Source of the DNA: Nocardioides sp. CFH 31398 | GTDB taxonomy: Bacteria; Actinomycetota; Actinomycetes; Propionibacteriales; Nocardioidaceae | Assembly (NCBI RefSeq): GCF_022436705.1 | Contig: NZ_JAKUHT010000003.1 | Coordinates: forward strand, 62,001 to 126,000 | DNA: 64,000 nucleotides | Reading direction: 5' to 3' | In this document: positions 1-7,208 of the stretch, in pieces | Layout of the letters: the number at the start of each line of letters is the position of its first letter | Numbering within the stretch: the first letter of the stretch is position 1 | Made by a program: the position numbers and the translations under genes | Notes under the pieces: generated by a model | The model's database searches: none | What the model saw: the letters and a program-made list of their open reading frames with translations, nothing else | What the model was told of the DNA's origin: nothing

Positions 1-544
1 CGAGCTGGGCGGCGTCCCGCTGGCCGCCGTCGAGGCCGACGGACGCCCGCCGGTCGCGGTGGTGACGCAGGAGGTCCACGTCTACACCGGCACCGTGCGC
101 GACAACCTGCTGCTCGCGAAGCCGTCCGCGACGGACGACGAGCTGCGCGCCGTCCTCGGCGACCTGGGCGCCCTCGGCTGGGTCGAGGCGCTCCCGGACG
201 GGCTCGACACCGTCGTCGGCGAGGGCGGGCTCGAGCTCACCCCCGCCCAGGCCCAGCACCTCGCCCTCGCCCGGCTGCCCCTGGCCGACCCGCTGGTCGC
301 CGTCCTCGACGAGGCCACCGCCGAGGCCGGCTCCGCCGGAGCCCGCGACCTCGAGCGGGCGGCGTCCGCCGCGACCCGCGGCCGCACCTCCCTCGTCGTC
401 GCCCACCGGCTCACCCAGGCCGCCGCCGCCGACCGGGTCTGGGTCATGCACGACGGTCGCGTCGTCGACTCCGGCACCCACGACGAGCTCGTCGCCGCCG
501 GCGGCCGCTACGCCGAGCTCTGGCGCGCCTGGTCCCAGCGCTGA
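1..544 (+). CDS. ABC exporter, C-terminal nucleotide-binding domain (5' end outside window)
   Basis: The frame is open from base 2 to the TGA at 542-544, giving about 180 C-terminal residues. The remaining part is an ABC-exporter ATPase: Q-loop (VVTQEVHVYTGTV, about bases 56-94), Walker B LVAVLDEATAE (about base 293) with the catalytic Glu, and the switch histidine in VVAHRL (about base 395). The family signature LSGGQ is replaced by LTPAQ, so this domain may form the degenerate ATP site of a heterodimeric exporter (CydCD-like or multidrug type). Walker A and the membrane domain lie upstream of the window, so the substrate cannot be named. It ends 173 bp before the next gene. Confidence 0.85.
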   Translation, partial: ELGGVPLAAVEADGRPPVAVVTQEVHVYTGTVRDNLLLAKPSATDDELRAVLGDLGALGWVEALPDGLDTVVGEGGLELTPAQAQHLALARLPLADPLVAVLDEATAEAGSAGARDLERAASAATRGRTSLVVAHRLTQAAAADRVWVMHDGRVVDSGTHDELVAAGGRYAELWRAWSQR

Positions 545-549
545 CGGTC

Positions 550-572
550 GTCCCGCGCGGGGCTCCCGGGAC
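550..572 (+). terminator. Candidate terminator hairpin after ABC transporter gene
   Basis: Six-base arms GTCCCG (550-555) and CGGGAC (567-572) flank an 11-nt loop, starting 5 nt past the ABC gene stop. There is no T-tract. The rest of the 545-705 gap shows no gene. Confidence 0.35.
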
Positions 573-705
573 CGGGGCCGGCGGCGGGTGGCCAGGAGCC
601 CGTCGGCGCCGGCGGGCGTCCGGTCCGGGGAGGCGCGGCCTGTCGCGTCCGTCACGCTGACGGGGGCGCGGGTGGCGGCGGAGCATGGGTGGAGACGTCT
701 GCGGG

Positions 706-711
706 CACACT
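706..711 (+). promoter_or_regulatory. -10-like hexamer, leaderless arrangement (epimerase gene)
   Basis: CACACT is followed by exactly 6 nt (GAGGGC) and then ATG at 718. The same hexamer with the same 6-nt spacing precedes the gene at 24132. The GAGGG also could act as a ribosome binding site, so leaderless versus short-leader translation is not settled. Confidence 0.4.
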
Positions 712-717
712 GAGGGC

Positions 718-1632
718 ATGGCTGACTCCCCCGCGTCCCTGCGCGTCCTCGTGACCGGCGCGACCGGATTCGTCGGCCAGCACCTCGTCCCCGAGCTCGT
801 GGACGCCGGTCACGAGGTCCGCGCGATGACGCGTCACCCCGACACGTACGACGGGCCCGGCGAGGCCGTGCACGGCGACGTGTTCGACCCCGAGACCCTC
901 GACAAGCCCCTCGCCGACGTCGACGTCGCCTACTACTTCGTGCACTCCCTCGACGCCAAGGACTTCGAGCGTCTCGACGCCGAGGCCGCCACCGCGTTCG
1001 GTGAGGCCGCGAAGCGGGCGGGGGTGTCGCAGATCGTCTACCTCGGCGGCCTCGGCGCCGACGACCAGGAGCTCTCCCCGCACCTGCGCTCGCGCCGCGA
1101 GGTCGAGGGCAGGCTCGGTGCGGCCGGGGTGCCCGTCACCGTGCTGCGGGCCGCGATCGTCGTGGGCCACGGGGGCATCTCGTGGGAGATCACCCGCCAG
1201 CTCGTCGACAAGCTGCCCGCCATGGTCGCCCCGCGCTGGGTCAAGACCCGCACGCAGCCGATCGCGCTCGCGGACGTCGTCCGCTACCTCGTCGGCGTCG
1301 CCGGCAACGACGACGCGATCGGCCGCACCTTCGAGATCGGCGGGCCCGACCAGATCGACTACCTGGAGATGCTGCGGGTCGCCTCGACCGTCATCAAGGG
1401 CCACGCCCCGCCGATCGTCCCCGTGCCGATCCTCAGCCCGCGCCTGTCGTCGTACTGGCTCAGCCTCGTGACCGACGTCGACACCATGACGGCGCGCAAC
1501 CTCGTCGACTCGATGGACACCGAGGTGCTCGTCACCGACCACTCCATCCACGACGTCGTCCCGGGGGACCCGATGACGTACGAGGAGGCCGTGCGCCGGG
1601 CCATCACCGACCGGCAGGCCTCGGAGGCCTGA
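718..1632 (+). CDS. NAD(P)-binding SDR-type epimerase/reductase-like protein
   Basis: 304 aa atypical/extended SDR. The N-terminus has the Rossmann dinucleotide motif TGATGFVGQ (residues 13-21), followed by the family pattern GDVFDPETL and YYFVHSL as in YbjT/NmrA-like proteins that bind NAD(P) and act on unknown substrates. The position of the classic Tyr-x3-Lys is not evident, which fits the NAD(P)H-binding (atypical) group. The ATG at 718 was chosen over an upstream ATG at 685 because the Rossmann strand begins directly after it and a -10-like box lies 6 nt ahead. It is convergent with the CPBP gene, with only 9 bp between stops. Exact reaction unknown. Confidence 0.8.
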   Translation: MADSPASLRVLVTGATGFVGQHLVPELVDAGHEVRAMTRHPDTYDGPGEAVHGDVFDPETLDKPLADVDVAYYFVHSLDAKDFERLDAEAATAFGEAAKRAGVSQIVYLGGLGADDQELSPHLRSRREVEGRLGAAGVPVTVLRAAIVVGHGGISWEITRQLVDKLPAMVAPRWVKTRTQPIALADVVRYLVGVAGNDDAIGRTFEIGGPDQIDYLEMLRVASTVIKGHAPPIVPVPILSPRLSSYWLSLVTDVDTMTARNLVDSMDTEVLVTDHSIHDVVPGDPMTYEEAVRRAITDRQASEA

Positions 1633-1641
1633 CGGGCCCGC

Positions 1642-2340
1642 TCAGACCGGGAAGAGCAGCGGCAGCGCGTAGAGCATCGAGACCGACCACGTCACGTGCG
1701 TGATCATCGGCGCCATGATGCCGCCGGTGACGCGCCGCTGCTGGCCGGCGACGAGGCCGATGACGATGGCGGCGAACGCGAGCATCACGTTGCCCGTCAG
1801 CAGGGTCGCCAGGGCGTAGACGACCGTCGTGATCAGCACCTTGCGGCCGCGGACGGCGTCGTAGAGGGCACCGCGGAAGAACAGCTCCTCCGCCAGCCCG
1901 TTGATCACCGTGATGAACAGCAGCAGCGGCCCGGTGCCGGCCGCGGCGAACTGGAGGACGGCGGTGACGGCCGCGTCGAGCGGGGGGATCTCGCGGACGA
2001 TCAGGCCGCCGACGACGAAGACCCCGGCCAGGCCGAGCCCGATGGCCAGCGGCACCAGGAACGGGCGGGGGCCGACGAAGCGGTCGCGCGGCCCGGCGTC
2101 GGGCCTCGACTCGTCCGGACGACGGACGGCCTCCGAGGGCCGCAGCGTGAACCAGCCCTGCCGACCGAGGTGCACGGGGCCGGCGGCGAAAGCGCCGACC
2201 GCCCAGACGAGGGCGAGGGCCAGGGTGACGACGTAGAAGGCGGTCCCGCCGGGCGTGAGACGCAGCAGCGAGCCGAGCAGCACGGTGCCGATGACGGCGA
2301 AGACGGCCGTGGTGACCTGCTGCCGTCGCGCCGTCGTCAT
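1642..2340 (-). CDS. CPBP-family intramembrane metalloprotease
   Basis: 232 aa membrane protein with about six hydrophobic segments and the hallmark glutamate motif EELFFR (residues 151-156), the active-site EExxxR of CPBP (Abi/Rce1-like) intramembrane endopeptidases; a further conserved His is present in PMITHVTWS near residue 205. The usual second motif (FxxxH) is not obvious: that stretch reads LATLLTGNVML, so activity should not be assumed. Members process prenylated or small peptides or act in bacteriocin self-immunity. The ATG at 2340 is preceded by GAGG and by TACAGT 8 nt upstream. It stands alone between the epimerase and the sirtuin unit. Confidence 0.8.
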   Translation of the reverse strand: MTTARRQQVTTAVFAVIGTVLLGSLLRLTPGGTAFYVVTLALALVWAVGAFAAGPVHLGRQGWFTLRPSEAVRRPDESRPDAGPRDRFVGPRPFLVPLAIGLGLAGVFVVGGLIVREIPPLDAAVTAVLQFAAAGTGPLLLFITVINGLAEELFFRGALYDAVRGRKVLITTVVYALATLLTGNVMLAFAAIVIGLVAGQQRRVTGGIMAPMITHVTWSVSMLYALPLLFPV

Positions 2341-2404
2341 GTCGCCTCACTGTAGGGAGCCGATTCGAGGGGTACCCGATCGGGGCAGGACCTCACGCCC
2401 CACC

Positions 2405-3094
2405 TCAGCCGGTTGTGATCTCCGCCACCCAGGCGGGCACGAGGCGGGACGCGGGGCCGTGCCGGGCCTCGGCGAAGTGGGCCGTGCCCTCGCTGGGGAC
2501 GAGGTTGAGCTCGACGGTGTGCGCGCCGTACGCCGCGGCGTACTGGACGAAGCCGGCGGCGGGGTAGACGGCGCCGGAGGTGCCGATGGAGCAGAACACC
2601 TCGCACCGGGCGACCGCGCGCTGGATGCGCTCCATGCCGAGCGGCACCTCGCCGAACCAGACCACGTCCGGGCGCAGGGCGTCGGCGCCGCAGGCCGCGC
2701 ACGGGGGCGCCCCGAGCAGGGGGCCGTCCCACCCGACCCGTGCGTCGCAGGCGGCGCACAGCGCGGAGCGCAGGCGGCCGTGCATGTGGAGCACGTCGGT
2801 CGAGCCCCCGCGCTCGTGGAGGTCGTCGATGTTCTGGGTGACCAGGAGCAGGTCGTCGCCGAGGGCGCGCTCGAGGGCGGCCAGCGCCTCGTGGGCGGGG
2901 TTCGGCTCGACGGAGGCGAGCGCCGCGCGGCGGGCGTCGTAGAACCGGTGCACGGTCTCGGGGTCGCGGCGGAACGCCTGCGGGGTCGCGACGTCCTCCA
3001 CGCGGTGGCCCTCCCAGAGCCCGTCGGCGTCGCGGAAGGTGGGCACGCCGCTCTCCGCCGAGATCCCGGCGCCGGTCAGGACGACGACCCTCAC
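2405..3094 (-). CDS. cobB: NAD-dependent protein deacylase, class III sirtuin
   Basis: 229 aa Sir2 family enzyme removing acyl groups from lysines with NAD+ as co-substrate. Visible: GAGIS (residues 8-12), the TQNIDDLH motif (86-93), catalytic His in HMHGR (H105), and a four-cysteine zinc site (C113, C116, C132, C135). The pair Y52-x2-R55 in FYDARRAAL is the class III signature, suggesting desuccinylase/demalonylase preference as in SIRT5 and bacterial CobB. The frame is open far upstream, but the start is set at GTG 3094 because the protein family begins here and this GTG overlaps the TGA of the methyltransferase (GTGA), implying translational coupling. Confidence 0.9.
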   Translation of the reverse strand: MRVVVLTGAGISAESGVPTFRDADGLWEGHRVEDVATPQAFRRDPETVHRFYDARRAALASVEPNPAHEALAALERALGDDLLLVTQNIDDLHERGGSTDVLHMHGRLRSALCAACDARVGWDGPLLGAPPCAACGADALRPDVVWFGEVPLGMERIQRAVARCEVFCSIGTSGAVYPAAGFVQYAAAYGAHTVELNLVPSEGTAHFAEARHGPASRLVPAWVAEITTG

Positions 3095-3795
3095 CGGGCC
3101 GCCCCCGGCTCCGTCGGGCGCACGTGGACGCTCACGGCGTAGCCGTCGCCGGACGCGCCGGACGCGCCGGACGCGTCGGGCGCGCCGGACGACGGGCGGG
3201 CGGCGGCGTCCCAGGCGTCGAACCGGTCGCGCAGCACGAGGCCGGCGGCGGCGCAGGCGGCGTCCCAGTCGGCCAGCGGGGTGACCGGGCAGCCCTCGGG
3301 GAGGTGCTCCTCGTCGAGCCCGAAGCCGCTGACCACCAGCCCGCCCGGGCGCACCGCCCGGACGCAGCCCGCGGCGACGGCGGGCAGGGTGCCGGCCTCG
3401 CAGAGCGGGACGACGTTGCCGGCGAGCACGACGAGGTCGAAGCCGGCCAGGTCGGCCGGCACGGCCGCGAGGTCCACCCGGCGCCAGGGCAGCGCGGGCG
3501 CGTCGCGCCGGGCGACCTCCAGCATGGCGTCGTCGACGTCCACGCCGACGACGTCGTGGCCCAGCCCGGCCAGCCGGACCGCCACCCGGCCGGTGCCGCA
3601 CCCGGCGTCGAGGACCCGCGCCGGGCCGGCCGTCAGGCCGGCCAGCAGCCGAGCCAGGAACCCGGCCTCACCGTGGACATCGTCCCCGGCGGCCTCGGCG
3701 TCGGCGAACCGCCGGGCGTAGGCCTCGGCGTACGTCGGCCCGGCGTCGTCGGTCGCGACCCGCTGCCAGCGGGTGGTGCTGCCCGGTCCCGTCAC
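3091..3795 (-). CDS. Class I SAM-dependent methyltransferase
   Basis: 234 aa Rossmann-fold methyltransferase. Motif I VLDAGCGTGR (61-70) binds S-adenosylmethionine, followed by the acidic GVDVDD after beta-2 and the post-motif RAVRPGGLVVSGF. The C-terminal third contains a short low-complexity stretch, GAPDASGASGASG, probably a recent slippage product in GC-rich DNA. The GTG start at 3795 overlaps the TGA of the DUF4333 gene upstream, and its own TGA overlaps the sirtuin GTG, so three genes are joined by 4-nt GTGA overlaps. Substrate unknown; nothing in the neighbours indicates a small-molecule pathway. Confidence 0.8.
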   Translation of the reverse strand: MTGPGSTTRWQRVATDDAGPTYAEAYARRFADAEAAGDDVHGEAGFLARLLAGLTAGPARVLDAGCGTGRVAVRLAGLGHDVVGVDVDDAMLEVARRDAPALPWRRVDLAAVPADLAGFDLVVLAGNVVPLCEAGTLPAVAAGCVRAVRPGGLVVSGFGLDEEHLPEGCPVTPLADWDAACAAAGLVLRDRFDAWDAAARPSSGAPDASGASGASGDGYAVSVHVRPTEPGAAR

Positions 3796-4337
3796 GCGTT
3801 CGGCTCGTCGGCGACCTGGATGAAGAAGTTGACGTCGGTGCCGTCCACCTCGGTGACCTCGACGGACGTGTCGTACTCGTCCTCGCCGTCCACGAGGGTG
3901 CAGGTGATCGTGGCGCCGACCTCGGCGGGCAGGTCCTCCGGGCAGCTGACGCCGTCCGGGGCCGAGCCGACCTGGGCGGCCACCTGGCTCGCGACCTCCT
4001 GCTCGACGTCCTCGGCGGCGACCCGCGGCAGGCGCAGGTCATCGGGGACGATCACGTCGAACTCCGCGGAGTCCCCCTCCACGCCGGTGACCTCGACGTC
4101 CGTGTCGTACGTCGTGCCGTCGACGCTCACCTCGCAGGTGGTGGTGGCCCCCTCCTCGGCGTCGAGGGCGTCCGGGCAGTCGACGCCGTCGGGCGCGGAG
4201 CCGGAGGCGTCCTCGACCACCGCGGACACCTCGTCGACGACGTCGTCCTCGTCGACCGTCCGGCCGCACCCGGCGAGGGCGCCGACCAGGACGCCGGCGA
4301 GGACCACCGCACCCGCGGTGCGCGTCGGCAGCCCCAC
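3792..4337 (-). CDS. Lipoprotein with two DUF4333 domains
   Basis: 181 aa. The N-terminus is a lipoprotein signal with lipobox ALAGC, so the mature protein is expected to be tethered on the outer face of the membrane. Two tandem DUF4333-type repeats follow, each with a short helix, a conserved pair of cysteines in a (V)xCP...GAT(T)TC pattern and a C-terminal beta-rich segment; the second ends in QVADEPNA, nearly identical to the end of the neighbouring lipoprotein. DUF4333 function is unknown; the two Cys per repeat probably form a disulfide. GTG 4337 starts 2 bp after the stop of the upstream paralogue, and the stop overlaps the methyltransferase start. Confidence 0.8.
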   Translation of the reverse strand: MGLPTRTAGAVVLAGVLVGALAGCGRTVDEDDVVDEVSAVVEDASGSAPDGVDCPDALDAEEGATTTCEVSVDGTTYDTDVEVTGVEGDSAEFDVIVPDDLRLPRVAAEDVEQEVASQVAAQVGSAPDGVSCPEDLPAEVGATITCTLVDGEDEYDTSVEVTEVDGTDVNFFIQVADEPNA

Positions 4338-4339
4338 GG

Positions 4340-4651
4340 TCAGTTCGGCTCGTCGGCGACCTGGATGGAGAAGTTCACGTTGTCGCCGTCGACCCCGGTG
4401 ACCTCGATGGCCACGTCGTACTCCTCGCCCTCGGCCTCGAGGGTGCACGTGGTGGTCGCGCCCTCCTCCGCGTCGAGGTCCTCGGGGCAGTCGACGTTCT
4501 CCGCCTCGAGGCCCTGGTTGCCGAGCTGGGTGGTGATCTGCTCCTCGATGTCGGAGGACGACACGGTGCTCGCGCACCCGCCCAGCAGTCCGAGGGCGAG
4601 CGTGGCGCCGGCGGCGAGGGCGAGGCGGGACGGGAGCGTACGAGCGGACAC
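4340..4651 (-). CDS. Small DUF4333 lipoprotein
   Basis: 103 aa. Lipoprotein signal peptide with lipobox LLGGC, then a single DUF4333 domain with the paired cysteines in VDCPEDL...TTTC and ending QVADEPN. GTG 4651 was chosen because GGAGG sits 5 nt upstream; the frame continues to 4723 without a signal-like sequence. Directly upstream in the same unit of the two-domain paralogue at 3792, suggesting domain duplication in place. Function unknown; the family is typical of mycolic and related actinobacteria. Confidence 0.8.
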   Translation of the reverse strand: MSARTLPSRLALAAGATLALGLLGGCASTVSSSDIEEQITTQLGNQGLEAENVDCPEDLDAEEGATTTCTLEAEGEEYDVAIEVTGVDGDNVNFSIQVADEPN

Positions 4652-4750
4652 GGAGACCTCCGGGGTCAGGGTGTGAGCGGGACGCCCACAGTCTGCCCTA
4701 CCCCGTCCACAGGAAACGCCCACCGGAGACGCCCCTGCGGGGCGGCACCG

Positions 4751-5398
4751 TCAGGACCTGCTGATGGACACCGCGAGGGCGACGAGGTGCCCGAGGCGGG
4801 CGAGCTCGGAGTCCAGGAAGTCCGGTCCACCTCGCCGCCCGATGACCACGGCCTCCGGCGGCCCGCCCTCGGACGCCTCGAGCGGCGCGCCGCACCGGAC
4901 GACGTCGCCGTCGCCGTCGGGCAGGCGCGCGGCCCGCTCCAGACCCGGCCAGGCGAGGCCGTCGGGGGCGGCGCCGGTGGCGTGGACGACGTGCGCCGGG
5001 CTGTCCGGCTCCGCGTCGGGCGAGGCCGGGCGGATCCGGGCGGCCCAGTCGGCGCGGAAGGTCAGGGGCACGAGGTCGACCAGGCGGTCGAGCGCCTGGG
5101 GCGGGTTGGCGGTCAGCTCCTCCACCGCCTCCAGGTCCATGAAGAGGTTGCCGCCCGCGGCGTACCGGCTGATCCAGATCACCTGCACCCCGTCGAGGGT
5201 GTTGCAGGCCGAGACGATCGAGTCCGGCATGTGACCGGGGGCCAGCTCGAGGAGCACGTCGTCGACCGCGTAGCCGTCGTCGCGGTGCTCGACGATCTCG
5301 ATGGCGTCGATGTCGCCGCCGGCCTCACCGATGGCCGTCGCGACGCGACCCAGCGACCCGGGCACGTCGGGCAGCTCGACACGGAGCAGGAACGGCAT
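4751..5398 (-). CDS. ACT-domain amino-acid-binding protein
   Basis: 215 aa. The first 75 or so residues form an ACT domain: RVELPDVPGSLGRVATAIGE followed by a beta-alpha-beta pattern ending in VDDVLLELAPGHMPD; ACT domains bind amino acids to regulate metabolism. The remaining 140 residues have no motif I recognise. The ATG at 5398 follows TAGGGT by 7 nt, and that hexamer overlaps the recD stop codon, so the gene could have its own leaderless promoter as well as read-through from recCBD (10 bp gap). A link to recombination is not implied. Stand-alone ACT proteins like this are common in Nocardioides-type genomes. Confidence 0.75.
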   Translation of the reverse strand: MPFLLRVELPDVPGSLGRVATAIGEAGGDIDAIEIVEHRDDGYAVDDVLLELAPGHMPDSIVSACNTLDGVQVIWISRYAAGGNLFMDLEAVEELTANPPQALDRLVDLVPLTFRADWAARIRPASPDAEPDSPAHVVHATGAAPDGLAWPGLERAARLPDGDGDVVRCGAPLEASEGGPPEAVVIGRRGGPDFLDSELARLGHLVALAVSISRS

Positions 5399-5405
5399 GG
5401 CCCCG

Positions 5406-5411
5406 ACCCTA
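5406..5411 (-). promoter_or_regulatory. -10-like hexamer overlapping recD stop (leaderless ACT gene)
   Basis: On the minus strand TAGGGT, 7 nt, then ATG 5398. The first three bases are the recD TAG stop codon. Confidence 0.45.
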
Positions 5412-7208
5412 GCGACGAGCGGCCGCGAGCCGCTGGGCCAGCCCGGTGGCGCGTTGCGCCCGTGCGGCGACCGCCACACGGACGGCCTCCGGCGAGCCGA
5501 CCACGCGGATCCGGCGCTGCGCCCGGGTCACGGCGGTGTAGAACAGCTCGCGCGTGAGCAGGCGCGAGTCGGCGTCGGGCAGCAGGACGGTGACCGTGTC
5601 CGCCTGGCTGCCCTGCGACTTGTGCACCGTCATCGCGTGCATCGTCTCCAGCGCGCCGATGCGGCCGGGGGCCACCTGGCGCCCGCCGCCGAAGTGCGCA
5701 CGCAGCCGGCCGTCGGCCGCGGGCACCACGACGCCGGTCTCGCCGTTGTAGAGGTCGAGCGTGTAGTCGTTCTCGGTCACCAGCAGCGGCCGGCCGGCGT
5801 AGAAGGGGCCGTACGTCGGGGCGACGCCGTGCTCCTCGTCGTCCTCGGCGAGCCAGCGCTCCACCTGGCGGTTCCACCACGCGACGCCCCAGGGCCCCTC
5901 GCGGTGCGCGCACAGCAGGCGGTGGGAGTCCAGCCCGGCGAGGGCCGCGGCGACGTCGCCGGAGCGGGCGGCGTCGCGGACGGACCGCGCCGCGGGGAGG
6001 CAGACCTCCCGCAGCGCCCCGGCGGCCTCCTCGGTGCCGTCGACCTCGACGAGCCCGACCTCGTCGGTGTCGCGCGCCAGCACCTCGAGGACGCCGTCGG
6101 CGTCACCGGCGCGCAGGCTCGCGGCGAGGTCGTTGATGTGGGTGGTGGAGCGGTGGTTGGTCCGCAGCGGCGCCACCGGCAGCCCGGGCGTCGTGGTCGC
6201 GGCCTCGACGAGGTCGCCCAGGACCGCCCCGGCGCCGACGGACGTGAGCTGCTCGGGGTCGCCGACGAGCAGCAGCCGGGCCTGCGGCCGCACGGCCTCC
6301 AGCAGGCGGCCGGTCATGGTCAGGTCCACCATCGACGACTCGTCGACCACGACGACGTCGAACCCGAGCCGGTTGTCGCGGTCGTGGCGGAAGCGGGTGG
6401 CGTTGTCGGGCCGCCAGCCCAGCAGGCGGTGCAGCGTGACCCCGGCCAGCCGGGGCGCGCGCCGGGCGAGCTCGGCGGCACCGGGCCGGGCCGTCGGCCC
6501 GGCGAGGGCCGCGAGCTCCCCCGCCACGGCCTCCTCGAGGCGGGTCGCGGCCTTGCCCGTGGGCGCCGCGAGCGCGACCGACAGCCGCTCGCCGCGGGCG
6601 TGGGCCTGGTCGGCGAGCAGCAGGAGGATGCGGGCGACGGTCGTCGTCTTGCCCGTCCCGGGGCCGCCGGTGAGGATCGCCGTGCGGGAGCGGACGACCT
6701 GCTCGGCCGCCTGCTGCTGCTCGGGGCTGAAGTGGTCGCCGCCGAGCGCCTCCAACCCGGCCGTGAGCCGGTCCTCGTCCACGGCGGGCGCGTCGAGGTC
6801 GGCCCGGGCGCGGAGGTCGTCGGCGACCTGGACCTCGAGCCGGTGGTAGCGGTCGAGGTAGACGAGGCCGTCGTCGACGTGCAGCAGTCCGGCCGCCGTC
6901 AGCGGCGAGTCCCGCACCGCCGCCAGCCAGCCGTCCGGCTCGGGCCACGCCAGGGGCGCGAGGTCGCGGACACCGTCCAGGTCGAGGGCCACGGCGCCGC
7001 GGCGTACGGCCCGGACCAGCAGCGCCACCGCGAGGAGCACCCGCTCGTCCTCCTCGCCGCCGAGGGCGGCGGTGCGGGTGGCGACGTGCACGTCGGCGGC
7101 CGTGAGCAGCCCGGCAGCGTTGCCGTCGGCCAGCAGCCCGCCGGCGTGCCGGGCGCGCAGGGCGAGGCGGTGGTCGTGGGCGTCGCTGGGCTCGAAGAGC
7201 TCGGTCAC
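5409..7208 (-). CDS. recD: Exodeoxyribonuclease V alpha subunit (RecD helicase)
   Basis: 599 aa SF1B 5'-3' helicase subunit of RecBCD. Walker A GGPGTGKTT at residues 181-189, Walker B VVVDESSM, motif III GDPEQLTSVGAG, motif V MTVHKSQGSQADTV and motif VI LFYTAVTRAQRR all present, with an N-terminal accessory domain as in RecD1 proteins. The GTG start at 7208 overlaps the recB TGA (GTGA), so translation is likely coupled and stoichiometry fixed. Last gene of a recC-recB-recD operon; in the complex it drives the faster motor in double-strand-break resection before RecA loading. Confidence 0.95.
   Translation of the reverse strand: MTELFEPSDAHDHRLALRARHAGGLLADGNAAGLLTAADVHVATRTAALGGEEDERVLLAVALLVRAVRRGAVALDLDGVRDLAPLAWPEPDGWLAAVRDSPLTAAGLLHVDDGLVYLDRYHRLEVQVADDLRARADLDAPAVDEDRLTAGLEALGGDHFSPEQQQAAEQVVRSRTAILTGGPGTGKTTTVARILLLLADQAHARGERLSVALAAPTGKAATRLEEAVAGELAALAGPTARPGAAELARRAPRLAGVTLHRLLGWRPDNATRFRHDRDNRLGFDVVVVDESSMVDLTMTGRLLEAVRPQARLLLVGDPEQLTSVGAGAVLGDLVEAATTTPGLPVAPLRTNHRSTTHINDLAASLRAGDADGVLEVLARDTDEVGLVEVDGTEEAAGALREVCLPAARSVRDAARSGDVAAALAGLDSHRLLCAHREGPWGVAWWNRQVERWLAEDDEEHGVAPTYGPFYAGRPLLVTENDYTLDLYNGETGVVVPAADGRLRAHFGGGRQVAPGRIGALETMHAMTVHKSQGSQADTVTVLLPDADSRLLTRELFYTAVTRAQRRIRVVGSPEAVRVAVAARAQRATGLAQRLAAARR

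Noticed and set aside
3117..3601. N-terminal extension of the sirtuin
   Set aside because: It is an out-of-frame reading of the methyltransferase; the conserved sirtuin start is GTG 3094.
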